NCBI GenBank assembly: GCA_009838965.1
Contig: VXQP01000105.1
Span: forward strand, 1-47,841
DNA: 47,841 nucleotides
Source of the DNA: Chloroflexota bacterium
GTDB lineage: Bacteria > Chloroflexota > Dehalococcoidia > Lucifugimonadales > Australimonadaceae
Reading direction: 5' to 3'
Below the pieces are notes generated by a model that was given only the letters and a program-made list of their open reading frames with translations, ran no database searches and was not told where the DNA came from. This document shows positions 1 to 8,197 of this stretch, piece after piece; position 1 is the first letter of the stretch; each line of letters starts with the position of its first letter. Made by a program: the position numbers and the translations under genes.

Positions 1-177
1 GGCGGGCGGTGGGGTTCGGGTTTGAGCAGGTGGAGGCGCTGGAGTGGCAGTCGGAGTCGGCGGGACTGGAGTGGCCGTCGGGACCGGCGTTGCCGTGGGG
101 TCGCTCTGGCAGGCTGCCAGCAGGGACAGGAGGATGACTGGGAGCAGTACCGTCCATGTTCGCTTGATTGACAGCAT
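1..177 (-). CDS. Pro/Thr-rich lipoprotein, N-terminal part (cut by window edge)
   Basis: Start of an exported lipoprotein whose 3' end lies outside the window. The ATG sits behind GGAGGTCATCGG. The first 23 residues form a lipoprotein signal: Lys5/Arg6, a hydrophobic stretch, then lipobox LLAAC with Cys23. After the Cys comes a low-complexity tether of TPVPT/PTPTA-like repeats, the same style as the lipoproteins at 3549, 13478, 30131 and 47586. In those that can be read through, the tether precedes a solute-binding domain, so this may be another binding protein. Only 59 codons are visible and the mature domain is unseen. A promoter with 17-bp spacing lies about 100 bp upstream, so it is probably transcribed on its own after the permease gene. 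Confidence 0.8.
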   Translation of the reverse strand, partial: MLSIKRTWTVLLPVILLSLLAACQSDPTATPVPTATPVPPTPTATPAPPPAQTRTPPPA

Positions 178-277
178 CCGATGACCTCCAATCCGGCGAA
201 TGGGCAGGCCCCGGGGCGCCTTGGAATCGTTCGAAGCACAGGGAGGGCGCCGGCGACGCGCAATCTGTTTAGGGGCG

Positions 278-306
278 AGTCTAGTGAAGCGACTTTCCTT
301 TGACAA
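278..306 (-). promoter_or_regulatory. Sigma70-like promoter for the 1-177 lipoprotein
   Basis: On the minus strand TTGTCA (306-301) is followed by 17 bp and TAGACT (283-278). It lies between the permease stop and the lipoprotein start, with a predicted leader of about 95 nt. This is a match by eye to the -35/-10 consensus only. Confidence 0.45.
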
Positions 307-342
307 GGCCGATGGGTTGGTAATGGCTTTCACGATGGCCTC

Positions 343-2169
343 CTAAGCGTTCCGAGCGGGTACGGTCGACGAAGCAGGGGTAGCAGGAGTCTCGGTGACG
401 CCGAACCTGCGAGCGACCTTCATGTCCTGCCGCAGGCCCAGCTTCAGCGCGTAGTGTCGCCCGATGAGAGCCAGGATCAGGGTGTACACCATGATCACGA
501 GGCTGATGATTCCGGCATTCTCGGTCCTGCCGAGCTCGGGGGAGGCCCACTCCAGCCCGATGATCGACAAGGTCACGGTGTCGCGGGAAGCCAGCAGGAT
601 GATGCTCGACGTCGTGGATGCGGCGCTGATGAAGTTGAGCATGCCTATGAGGACCATCGTGGGCATCAGGAGCGGGATCACGATCCTGAAGTAGGTCTTG
701 AACCAGCCGGCGCCAGCCACGCGTCCGGCTTCCTCCACGTCGCTTCCGAGCTGGACCATGACGCCCTTGAAGATGTTGGTCCCGGTGGTATTCCCGGCTA
801 TGAGCACCACCAGGATCAGCGCCCAGATGGAGCCGTACAGGAACTGGAGGCCCGGGACTGAGAGGAACATCAGGAGCAGTCCCAGGCTGGAGATGATGCC
901 GGGGAAGACCGCTGAGACCCAGATGGTGGCGTCCAGGATGCGGCGTCCCCGCCATTTCGTGCGGACGAGCATATAGGCGATGAGGGAGAAGAGGATGGGG
1001 CTGCCGATGCCAGCGCTGAACGCGAGGATGGTGGTCGTCCGCAACCCCTTCAGGAAGATGGGATCGGTGAAGACATCCACCCAGTGCTGCGTGGTCCAGA
1101 GGGGCACTGCCTGGAAGAAGCCTACTCGCGACATGAAGCTGCCGATGATGATGACGAAGAAGGGCAGGGCAGTGAACATGGCGATGAGCAGGATGATTCC
1201 GATGAGAACCACCCACCGCCAGCGCCCGATGTCGATGAGTCCCGGCCTGAAGCTGCTGGAGATAGTCGTGTAGTGCCGGCGGCTGACGATCCAGCGCTGC
1301 ATCGGGAAGATGATTGCGATGATGACCATCGTGAGGCTGGCGAGGACGATGGCGTTGCCGTACTGCGGAATGAACTGGGACGTCTGGTTGAAGATGAGGG
1401 TGGAATAGACGAAGAAGCCCCAGCTCGCGCCCAGGATCCATTCGGTCTCGAACCCGCTGAAGATGCGGAGGAGCTGGAGCGCGGTGACGAGGATGACGGG
1501 CGAGATCATGACCGGCAGCGTCACCTTGAAGATGGCGCCGAACTTGGACGCACCGGAGACGCGCGCCGCCTCTTCCAGGGCCTGGTCCATGTTGCGGAAA
1601 GCCGGTGTGAGCAGGATGACGAAGTAGGAGACGCTGTCCGACTGGAGCTTGGTCCAGACGATGCCCCAGAAACTGTAGATGTTGAACGGGCCTTCCTCGA
1701 TGAACGGGAGCAGTTCGAGCGCGGTGTTGACCATGCCGATGTCCGGGTCGAGCAGCATGATCCAGCCGACCGTGTTCGCGAGGCTCGGGAAGACGAAGGA
1801 GATCCAGAAGAGATACTCGAGTCCGTGGGTCCAGGGGATATGGGTGCGGGCGAGGATGAGGGAGATGGCTATCGCAAGAGGGAAACTGAAGATGAAGTTG
1901 AGGAACCAGAGGGTGAACGTGTTCCGTATCGCCTCGAAGATGCGGGGGTCTCTGAACGACTCGATCCAGTTGTCGAAGCCCCAGACGATGGGCGGAACGA
2001 GGAAGTCGTCCGCGACGTTGAAGCTGAGGATGAGCAGCAGGATGACCGGGAACATGAGGTAGAAGCCGAGCACCAGGATGGTGACGGCCATGACCATCGT
2101 TCCGGTCTCCGACCGCAGTCGTGAAACCAGCCAGTTTGGGACGCCTGACCGGAGTGGTATAGCGGCCAA
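343..2169 (-). CDS. ABC transporter permease, fused double domain (FbpB/iron(III)-type)
   Basis: Inner-membrane permease of a binding-protein-dependent importer, 608 aa, with two BPD_transp_1 domains in one chain as in FbpB-type transporters. Hydrophobic segments run through most of the protein. Each half carries the cytoplasmic EAA loop that docks the ATPase: ALEEAARVSGA at about 197-207 and DVEEAGRVAGA at about 480. The start is TTG, 6 nt after GGAG. It follows the binding-protein gene, separated by a perfect hairpin at 2194-2232, so the two very likely work together. No ATP-binding subunit is adjacent or elsewhere in the window. It is a paralogue of the permease at 14789. The family also transports polyamines, phosphonates and other solutes, so the substrate is unknown. 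Confidence 0.92.
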   Translation of the reverse strand: MAAIPLRSGVPNWLVSRLRSETGTMVMAVTILVLGFYLMFPVILLLILSFNVADDFLVPPIVWGFDNWIESFRDPRIFEAIRNTFTLWFLNFIFSFPLAIAISLILARTHIPWTHGLEYLFWISFVFPSLANTVGWIMLLDPDIGMVNTALELLPFIEEGPFNIYSFWGIVWTKLQSDSVSYFVILLTPAFRNMDQALEEAARVSGASKFGAIFKVTLPVMISPVILVTALQLLRIFSGFETEWILGASWGFFVYSTLIFNQTSQFIPQYGNAIVLASLTMVIIAIIFPMQRWIVSRRHYTTISSSFRPGLIDIGRWRWVVLIGIILLIAMFTALPFFVIIIGSFMSRVGFFQAVPLWTTQHWVDVFTDPIFLKGLRTTTILAFSAGIGSPILFSLIAYMLVRTKWRGRRILDATIWVSAVFPGIISSLGLLLMFLSVPGLQFLYGSIWALILVVLIAGNTTGTNIFKGVMVQLGSDVEEAGRVAGAGWFKTYFRIVIPLLMPTMVLIGMLNFISAASTTSSIILLASRDTVTLSIIGLEWASPELGRTENAGIISLVIMVYTLILALIGRHYALKLGLRQDMKVARRFGVTETPATPASSTVPARNA

Positions 2170-2193
2170 TCGAAGCTCCAGTGTGGGATTGGC

Positions 2194-2232
2194 GCCGGTC
2201 CCAAGGTTACCAGAGAAGTCCTTGGGACCGGC
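2194..2232 (-). promoter_or_regulatory. Intercistronic hairpin between binding-protein and permease genes
   Basis: A perfect 13-bp inverted repeat (GCCGGTCCCAAGG at 2194-2206; complement at 2220-2232) with a 13-nt loop fills the 75-bp gap between the binding-protein stop (2245) and the permease TTG (2169). No T-run follows on the minus strand. It therefore looks more like a 3' mRNA stabiliser or attenuator, giving more binding protein than permease, than a full terminator. A hairpin in the same position is present in the TctC-TctA operon. Confidence 0.75.
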
Positions 2233-2244
2233 CTTGCGCGCTGA

Positions 2245-3549
2245 CTACGGCAGGTTGTAGTTCACCCAGGCGTCGTAGCCGAGTTCCTTGTAGAGGTCGT
2301 TGAAGAACACTTCGGTGCTCTCGCGGACCTGGAACCACTCGTCGTTCAACTCATAGACCACGAGGTACTGGTCGAGCGTACCCTCAGCCCTCCACTTCGG
2401 CACGTTCTGGAGCGTCTCCTGGAGGTGCTGTGGGAAGGTGCCCAGCGTCACGTCGGAGCGCAGGGAGACGGCACCCAGAGGCCCGAAGGAGGACGTGCTC
2501 TCGATGTCCGCGGTCTGGCCGTCCCTGGAGTACCACCAGTTGACGAACAGTTTGGCGGCGTTCGGGTGGGGGGCCTGGTCCAGGACGCCGACGCCTCCGC
2601 TGATCTCGGTCGAGAGGGCGCCGACGGTCTTGGTGAGGGTGAGCTCTCTGACCGGGAGTTGCAGGTTCTGGAGCGCCCTGAAGTCACGCCCGCCGCCGAA
2701 GAGACCGAAGTCCCACTTGCCGTGGGCTACGCCTTCCGCCAGCTCCTTGTCGTCCTCGGCGCCGACCAGGTCCATGTCGGTCTCGCGGTGAATGGCCTCG
2801 AGGAATTCAGGCCCAAGGTCAGGAGCGAGCCAGAGCCTTGCGATGACCGACTTGCTGCCTGGGTTGTTCATGGCGCGCATGGCCATGCGGCCCTTGAACT
2901 CGGGGCGGAGCAGGTCATGGTAGGTGTTGATGCTGTCGAGTTCCTCTTGCGTGACGTTGTCGGTGTTGTACCAGATGGTGCCGATCGGCCCCACACTGAG
3001 CGCGTCCGACATGACGTACTTCTTCTCGGAGTCGGACCAGAGCACATTCGTGAAATGCCATCCGGTGGAGCGGTCGAGCACGTCGGGGTGGATCAGCAGG
3101 GGCTCTATCGGGACGAAGGCCCCGGCTTCGCGCAGGCGCTCCATCGAGCCGCCACCAACGGTGGAAATGTCGACGGTGTAAGCGCCACGCGACCGCTCGG
3201 CAAGGATGCGGTTGGCGTTGTCGGCGCCGCTTCCGCTGCTCGTGATGACGTTGATGCCGAACGTGTCACCGAAAGTCTCGAAAGCGAAGCGGCCGGTCCG
3301 GGAGTCCGAGCCACTCAGCGCGATGACGAGTTCGCCCTCCTCCTGAGCGGCGGCGATCAGTTCGGCCCACTCTTCAGCGAAAGGGTCCGGGGTGGGCGTG
3401 GGCTGCGGCGTCACGCCGGAAGGCACGGGTGTGGGAGTAGCAGCCGGGGGTGCCGACGTGGGAGTTGGTTCATCTCCCCCACAGGCTGCGGCGAGCCCGA
3501 GAAGGACGCATACAGCTATCAGCCTGGCGGTGACGTTGACTCTCTGCAT
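2245..3549 (-). CDS. ABC transporter extracellular solute-binding lipoprotein (iron(III)/family 1-like)
   Basis: Substrate-binding protein of an ABC importer, 434 aa, anchored outside the membrane. The signal peptide ends in lipobox GLAAAC with Cys23, followed by a Pro/Thr tether to about residue 55, then an ABC SBP fold (EGELVIA beta strand near 73, a tyrosine-rich hinge region, C-terminal YDAWVN). The ATG at 3549 follows GGGAGGGGAACG. The reading frame stays open further upstream, but that part has no signal-peptide start. It is followed by its permease after a hairpin, and a candidate promoter lies upstream. Its paralogue at 13478 shares the (A/Q)AAQ(E/D)EG(E/K)LVIA entry. The ligand is not deducible, and 'iron' in the family name should not be taken as the substrate. 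The surrounding enzymes suggest an organic acid. Confidence 0.9.
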   Translation of the reverse strand: MQRVNVTARLIAVCVLLGLAAACGGDEPTPTSAPPAATPTPVPSGVTPQPTPTPDPFAEEWAELIAAAQEEGELVIALSGSDSRTGRFAFETFGDTFGINVITSSGSGADNANRILAERSRGAYTVDISTVGGGSMERLREAGAFVPIEPLLIHPDVLDRSTGWHFTNVLWSDSEKKYVMSDALSVGPIGTIWYNTDNVTQEELDSINTYHDLLRPEFKGRMAMRAMNNPGSKSVIARLWLAPDLGPEFLEAIHRETDMDLVGAEDDKELAEGVAHGKWDFGLFGGGRDFRALQNLQLPVRELTLTKTVGALSTEISGGVGVLDQAPHPNAAKLFVNWWYSRDGQTADIESTSSFGPLGAVSLRSDVTLGTFPQHLQETLQNVPKWRAEGTLDQYLVVYELNDEWFQVRESTEVFFNDLYKELGYDAWVNYNLP

Positions 3550-3661
3550 CGTTCCCCTCCCGCGGTCGGTTGCAGTACGTCGTGTGCCCTCTCCCTCGCG
3601 TACGAGCGTCTGGTTGGCTTGGTTCCGACGAGTCTCTCTCGCGCTCGCTGTGAGTGAGCGC

Positions 3662-3691
3662 AGAATACGCTTGTTCTTTTGTCCAGAGCAA
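3662..3691 (-). promoter_or_regulatory. Candidate promoter for the binding-protein gene
   Basis: On the minus strand TTGCTC (3691-3686), an 18-bp spacer and TATTCT (3667-3662) lie in the 169-bp gap between the amidohydrolase stop and the binding-protein start. The leader just downstream contains a short inverted repeat (GCGCTC/GAGCGC at 3641-3661). This would allow the transporter genes to be transcribed separately from the upstream enzymes. Confidence 0.4.
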
Positions 3692-3718
3692 GTTTCTTGG
3701 AAGGGTTCTCTCCCAACC

Positions 3719-4828
3719 TCAGGCGCTGGCAAGCGTACGGGTCTTGCGCCACTCTTCGAGTGCCGGATCGAAGGGCGGGTCGGCCATGGGCGCGGGGATG
3801 GGCTTGCCGTAGAGCTGGGCGACGTTCTCGGCCAGCACCTTCGCTTGCGTCGTTGGTTCAAGGTGCCCCAGCGTGCGCTCGATCACCTCGTCGGAGAAGA
3901 GCCAGATATTGCCGGTGCCGACGTGGGGATAGTCCGTGGACCACATGAAGTTGTCCGCGCCGTACCACTCCAGTAGTCGGCCGCCCACCTCGTCTTCGGT
4001 GAAGGTGGAGTAGCACTGCCGGTAGAAGTACTCGCTGGGCTTGAGAGGGAGGGACTGACGCCGGGAGCGTTTGTCCATCTCCGTCAGCCAGAAGGGGATC
4101 CACCCGACTTCCACCTCGGCCACGATGATCTTCAAGCGGGGGTGACGCTCCAGCACGCCCGAGCAGATGATGTCTGTCAGCGCCTCCGCGGTGACCTGCT
4201 TGTGGCCGCTGGCGCTGCGCTTGAGCGATGCGAGATGGTCCCGTCCCCGGCCTGCTTCGCGGGCTGCGGCATCGTACGAGCTGAACCCGGTGTTGATGTG
4301 CATGCTGACGGGTACGTCCATGTCCTGCGCCGCGGCCCAGAACCGCTCGTAGTGGTCGGAGCTGAAGGGGATCTCGGGAGGGGGCACCATCCATATCGTC
4401 GCGCCGACGAGGCCCGCCTTCCGGCAGCGTTCGAGCTCACTGATGGCGTTGTCGATGTTCCAGAGCGGGATCTCGGGCTGTCCCCAAAGGCGGTCAAGGT
4501 CCTCCTGGCAGAACTCGATCATCCAGTCGTTGTAGACACGGGCGCACGCTTCTGCCGCCTCAGGAGGCCTCTCGTTGTCGTACATGTCCTTGCCGAAGGT
4601 GGGGTAGAGGACCTCGGCGAGGACGCCGTCACGGGCCATGTCTTCCAGCCGGGGGCCGGGCTCGTACCCGCCCGCCCTGAAGTAGAAGCCGGTGCCGTAC
4701 TCGTGCCGCAGGTGGATCGCATATTTACGGAACCGCTCCGGGAGCCGCGTCTCCCACAGGTCCAGCGGCTCGCACATGTGGGAGTCCGCCGATATGCGGG
4801 GCTGGCGGTCGCTTACTAGGGTGCTCAA
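3719..4828 (-). CDS. Amidohydrolase, COG2159 (ACMSD/LigW-like) family
   Basis: Metal-dependent TIM-barrel enzyme of about 369 aa, in the family that holds ACMSD, gamma-resorcylate and 5-carboxyvanillate decarboxylases and the LigJ hydratase. Visible metal-site motifs are ADSHMCEP near residues 14-21 (D-x-H in place of H-x-H), MHINTG on the central strand, and STDYPH near the C-terminus. I take TTG at 4828 as the start because it sits 6 nt after GGAGGTGA. The open frame beyond it has no such site. It is a close paralogue of the proteins at 4863-5990 and 17723-18877 (shared EPLDLW, AARVYNDWMIEFCQEDLDRLWGQ-like block and YPH). It is the last of three amidohydrolases in a row, 34 bp after its neighbour. 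Decarboxylase or hydratase activity is inferred from the family; the substrate is unknown. Confidence 0.9.
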   Translation of the reverse strand: MSTLVSDRQPRISADSHMCEPLDLWETRLPERFRKYAIHLRHEYGTGFYFRAGGYEPGPRLEDMARDGVLAEVLYPTFGKDMYDNERPPEAAEACARVYNDWMIEFCQEDLDRLWGQPEIPLWNIDNAISELERCRKAGLVGATIWMVPPPEIPFSSDHYERFWAAAQDMDVPVSMHINTGFSSYDAAAREAGRGRDHLASLKRSASGHKQVTAEALTDIICSGVLERHPRLKIIVAEVEVGWIPFWLTEMDKRSRRQSLPLKPSEYFYRQCYSTFTEDEVGGRLLEWYGADNFMWSTDYPHVGTGNIWLFSDEVIERTLGHLEPTTQAKVLAENVAQLYGKPIPAPMADPPFDPALEEWRKTRTLASA

Positions 4829-4862
4829 GGCTTCACCTCCAACGCGTACCTCTACAGAATGG

Positions 4863-5990
4863 TCAGGAGATGCCGACGTAGTACCCGTCCCGCTCTGCGC
4901 ACCACTCCTGCATCGATTCGTCGTACTCGGAGGGCGCGGGCATACGCTCCGGAATGGGCTTGCCATAGAGCGCGGCGACGCTCTCGCGGACGACCTTCGC
5001 CCGCGTCTCGCCGGGGAGATGACCGAGATCCCGATCGATGATCGCTCCGGAGAAGAGCCAGGTATCGCCGGTTCCCGGGTGCGGGTAGTCGTTCGCCCAG
5101 AGGAAGCTGTCCGCGCCCCAGCGCGAGAGCAACTGTCCCCCGACGGGATCGTCGCTGAAGGTGGCGTAGCACTGCCGGTAGAAGTACTCGCTCGGCTGGA
5201 GCGGGAGGTCGCCCTTGCGGCGCAGCCGCTTGTCGAGCTCTTCCAACCAGAACGGGACCCACCCGATCTCGGTCTCGGCGACGATGATCTTCAGCCGGGG
5301 ATGCCGCTCGAGCACGCCTGAGCAGATGATGTCAGTCAGGGTGTCCGCAGCGATCTTCTTGTGGCCTGTCGCCGTGAAGCTCAACTCGGAGAGCGCGTCT
5401 CCCTTGTTGCGGGTGCGGACCGACTCTGCCGCCTCGGCATAGGGGCCGAAGCCGTTGTTGATGTGCATGCTGATGGGCGTTTCCGTGGCCTCGGCGGCGT
5501 CCCAGAATCGCTCGTAGTGGTCAGACGAGAACCGCAAGGGGTCCGGCGGCACCATCCATGTGGTGACGCCAGCCAGCCCCTCATTTCGGCACCGCTCCAT
5601 CTCGATGATGGCGTTCTCGATGTTCCAGAGAGGGAGAAGCGCTTGTCCCCACAGGCGGTCAAGGTCCTCCTGGCAGAACTCGATCATCCAGTCGTTGTAG
5701 ACGCGGGCGGCGGCTTCCGATATCTCCGGTTCGTAGTCGAGCCGGAACACGCTCTTGGCCCGCGTGGGGTAGAGGACGTCCGCAACCACGCCATCGGCGG
5801 CCATGTCCTTGAGGCGGGCCACCGGGTCCCACCCACCCTCGCGCCGGTACTGCCCCTTGCCGTATTGCTGGCCGGGCCAGTGGAAGGCGCGGTCGCGGTA
5901 CCTGGGCGGCATCCGCTGCTGCCACAGGTCGAGTGGCTCAGCGACGTGCGCGTCGGCCGAGATTTTGACTTCTGCAGTAGGGTCGACCAT
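4863..5990 (-). CDS. Amidohydrolase, COG2159 (ACMSD/LigW-like) family
   Basis: Second member of the amidohydrolase trio, 375 aa. The N-terminal metal motif is SADAHVAEP (D13-x-H15), with MHINNG on the central strand and ANDYPHPG near the C-terminus. The ATG at 5990 follows AAGGAGGGCAC and matches the N-terminus of its paralogues; 16 extra open codons upstream are ignored. It is strongly similar to the 3719-4828 product over the whole length (shared YNDWMIEFCQEDLDRLWGQ and DIICSGVLERHPRLKIIVAE), so the pair probably arose by local duplication. It starts 13 bp after the preceding amidohydrolase stop, which implies one transcript. Reaction inferred: non-oxidative decarboxylation or hydration of a carboxylated ring or ring-cleavage product. 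Confidence 0.9.
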   Translation of the reverse strand: MVDPTAEVKISADAHVAEPLDLWQQRMPPRYRDRAFHWPGQQYGKGQYRREGGWDPVARLKDMAADGVVADVLYPTRAKSVFRLDYEPEISEAAARVYNDWMIEFCQEDLDRLWGQALLPLWNIENAIIEMERCRNEGLAGVTTWMVPPDPLRFSSDHYERFWDAAEATETPISMHINNGFGPYAEAAESVRTRNKGDALSELSFTATGHKKIAADTLTDIICSGVLERHPRLKIIVAETEIGWVPFWLEELDKRLRRKGDLPLQPSEYFYRQCYATFSDDPVGGQLLSRWGADSFLWANDYPHPGTGDTWLFSGAIIDRDLGHLPGETRAKVVRESVAALYGKPIPERMPAPSEYDESMQEWCAERDGYYVGIS

Positions 5991-6003
5991 GTGCCCTCCT
6001 TCC

Positions 6004-7203
6004 TTACGCGCCAACGCCCGCCAGCGACGGGACAACACCGGCCAGCTGGGGCATGAACCGGAGCGCGTTCTCTCCCAGCAGCTTGATCTTGGCGCTCTCA
6101 GGCATCTCCTGTTCCGCGATCAGCGGGACTCCTTCCGGCCAAGGACTGCCGCCGTGGGGGTAGTCCGTTGAGAACAGCCACAGGTGCTCTCCGAGGGTCT
6201 CGACCGCGTAAGGGATGTGCTGCTCGTCTGCCTCAACGGAGACGAAGAGTTGCCCGCTCTCCACGATCTCGGAAGCGGTCCGCTTCATCTTGGGCGTGAC
6301 GGTGGAACCCGGAGTGAAGCCGTCGTCCAGCTTCTCGATGAGATAGGGCATCCACCCGCCGAAGCTCTCGAACAGACCGATGCGGAGGCCGGGAAAGAGG
6401 TCGAAGACCCCTCCGCCAACCAGGGCCGTCAGCGCGTACTGCCCGCCGATGGCGTGGTAGAGGCCGTTGGGCGCGTGCACCCAGGGGGTCAGCGGAGGCC
6501 GGTTGGCGCCGCCGTGAACCCAGAGCGGCAGATTGAGGTCCTGGCACGCCGCGTACAACGGATAGAGGTCCGGGTTGTCCAGCATCCGGCCGTCAGGGCA
6601 GGCCCTCGGCAGATGCATGCCGGCGAAGTGTGGGTCTTCCTTCGCCCAGTACTCGAGCTGGGCGAGGCTCTCGGGAATGTCGCGCATGGTGAGCCCGCCC
6701 ATCCACCAGAGCCTCCCGTTGCCCTCGGCGCAGTAGTTGCTCATGAAGCGATGGTAGGAGCGGTGAAGTGCGCTCTCGAACCCGACGTCGCCGAGCGTGC
6801 AGAAGCCGTCAGCCTGGCTGGGAAAGATGAAGCTGACGTCGACGCCCGCGACCTCCATGTCGCGCAGGCGTATCGACGGGTCCCAGTTGCAGGTGGGGTC
6901 GATGTCGTATCCCCTGCCGGTAACGGTGGGCGCCGGTCGCGCCGGGCGGTCCTGAGGCAGCGCGGGGTCAGCCAGCTCGAACGCCTCGTCCAGCCCAAGG
7001 GGGCGGTCCGGGTGGCGGGGCCAGAACAGCGGCGTGAAGCCCACGTCGCCGGGCTTGGCCTGCCTTGAACGAACAGCTGCACTGAACCAGGCGTACTTCT
7101 CCCGGTACTCGGGGTCCATGGTCTCCTTGTACGTCCTGTCCAGCTCCCAGTACTCGCGGAGGTGGCAGTCCGCGTCTACGACGATATGTCCGTTGTAACT
7201 CAT
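6004..7203 (-). CDS. Amidohydrolase, COG2159 family (longer, divergent member)
   Basis: TIM-barrel amidohydrolase of 399 aa, longer than its two neighbours owing to an insert at about residues 50-95. The metal motif is VDADCHLREY (D12-x-H14), followed by WVHGGANR on the middle strand and FSTDYPHGGSPWP near the end. The start is ATG behind CTAGGAGGAGTG. The gene lies 13 bp after the LigB-like dioxygenase gene, and such tight spacing between an extradiol dioxygenase and an amidohydrolase suggests it acts on the ring-cleavage product. LigJ (4-oxalomesaconate hydratase) is a known example in this family. It is clearly more distant from the other two, so a different step is likely. The exact reaction is inference. 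Confidence 0.88.
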   Translation of the reverse strand: MSYNGHIVVDADCHLREYWELDRTYKETMDPEYREKYAWFSAAVRSRQAKPGDVGFTPLFWPRHPDRPLGLDEAFELADPALPQDRPARPAPTVTGRGYDIDPTCNWDPSIRLRDMEVAGVDVSFIFPSQADGFCTLGDVGFESALHRSYHRFMSNYCAEGNGRLWWMGGLTMRDIPESLAQLEYWAKEDPHFAGMHLPRACPDGRMLDNPDLYPLYAACQDLNLPLWVHGGANRPPLTPWVHAPNGLYHAIGGQYALTALVGGGVFDLFPGLRIGLFESFGGWMPYLIEKLDDGFTPGSTVTPKMKRTASEIVESGQLFVSVEADEQHIPYAVETLGEHLWLFSTDYPHGGSPWPEGVPLIAEQEMPESAKIKLLGENALRFMPQLAGVVPSLAGVGA

Positions 7204-7216
7204 CGCGACACTCCTC

Positions 7217-8179
7217 CTAGCGCCAGTAGGCGAGGGTAACCCCGTGGCCGGTCCCTGCAAGGGAACGGTAGCAGGGGACGTAGTCGATCAATGTCATGTC
7301 CAGGTCATCCACGGCGCCCGCGAGGACGACCCAGTTGAGGATTTCCGGCGTCCCCGGAGCGCGATTGAGCCGCTCCCGCGGCAGGTAGCTCAGCGTCTCG
7401 ACATCCTTGTGCCGGAGCGCCTCGATGACCTGTCGGTCCAGCTCCTCGTCGATGATCTGGTGACTGAGTCCCCCGGACGCCATGATGGCGACGCGCATAT
7501 CGCTGTCCCACGACTCGATGGCCCGCCGGATCGACTGCCCCACCGCGTAGCACCGCGCTGATGTGGCCTGATGTGGGAGGTAACGGCTGAGCAGGAATGG
7601 CACGACGGGTGTGCTGCGGTCGGGCAGGAACATGTCGTAGGCGAAGGTGAACGGGCCCTCGATGCCTGCTGTGGGGTCGGACTGGAAGCAGCTTGCCACG
7701 TCGATGCCGTCGGCGATGAGGCAGTGCATCAAGCGGTCCGCAAGTTCCGGGCAGATGGCGTAAGGCTCCACCTGCCTGAACGTCTGCAGAGGTTCGGCCG
7801 CCTTGCGCCGACCGCTGGTCTGGTGCCCGGAGCGTTCTACCTTCGACTCAGAGTGGCTCATGTAGATGCCGAACACCGGCTCCATGCGGTCCTGCGGAGT
7901 TGCCCCGTGGGGGTTGCTGACGCACACGATGGCTTCCGGCGCGGTCTCCTGCAGCACGTTCGACATTGATTCGATGGCGCGCTGGATGGATTCATAGCGT
8001 TCCTGGAGCACCTCCGGCTGGAGCTCGCGCTCGATCTCCGGCGAGGCCGACGCGAGCACCGCGTCGAAGTCGTAACGCGGGTCCTCCATGTCCTTCTGCC
8101 CGAGTCGCAGCCAGTCCTCCGGCTGCGATTGGATCGTCGGCCCGTGAGAAGCCCCTATCCCCAGAACAATCTCCGCCAT
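7217..8179 (-). CDS. Class III extradiol ring-cleavage dioxygenase, LigB-like
   Basis: Non-haem Fe(II) dioxygenase of 320 aa, related to the catalytic subunit of protocatechuate 4,5-dioxygenase. Family iron ligands are visible: His12 in GASHGP, His91 in VSNPHGAT, and the SGGLSHQIIDEE region near residue 240 that leads to the acidic ligand. The ATG follows GAGGAGGAGATGTGCA. Family members open catechol-like rings (or related enediols) with O2. No separate LigA small subunit is present beside it, so it may be a single-subunit type. It sits between a zinc dehydrogenase and an amidohydrolase with gaps of 18 and 13 bp, in the middle of the gene train downstream of a Rieske oxygenase. This fits a sequence of hydroxylation, ring opening and hydration or decarboxylation. 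Confidence 0.85.
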   Translation of the reverse strand: MAEIVLGIGASHGPTIQSQPEDWLRLGQKDMEDPRYDFDAVLASASPEIERELQPEVLQERYESIQRAIESMSNVLQETAPEAIVCVSNPHGATPQDRMEPVFGIYMSHSESKVERSGHQTSGRRKAAEPLQTFRQVEPYAICPELADRLMHCLIADGIDVASCFQSDPTAGIEGPFTFAYDMFLPDRSTPVVPFLLSRYLPHQATSARCYAVGQSIRRAIESWDSDMRVAIMASGGLSHQIIDEELDRQVIEALRHKDVETLSYLPRERLNRAPGTPEILNWVVLAGAVDDLDMTLIDYVPCYRSLAGTGHGVTLAYWR

Positions 8180-8197
8180 TGCACATCTCCTCCTCGT

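Noticed and set aside
2245-3549. Iron(III) uptake function for the ABC systems
   Set aside because: The family name comes from distant relatives; the flanking genes are catabolic, with no siderophore or iron genes.
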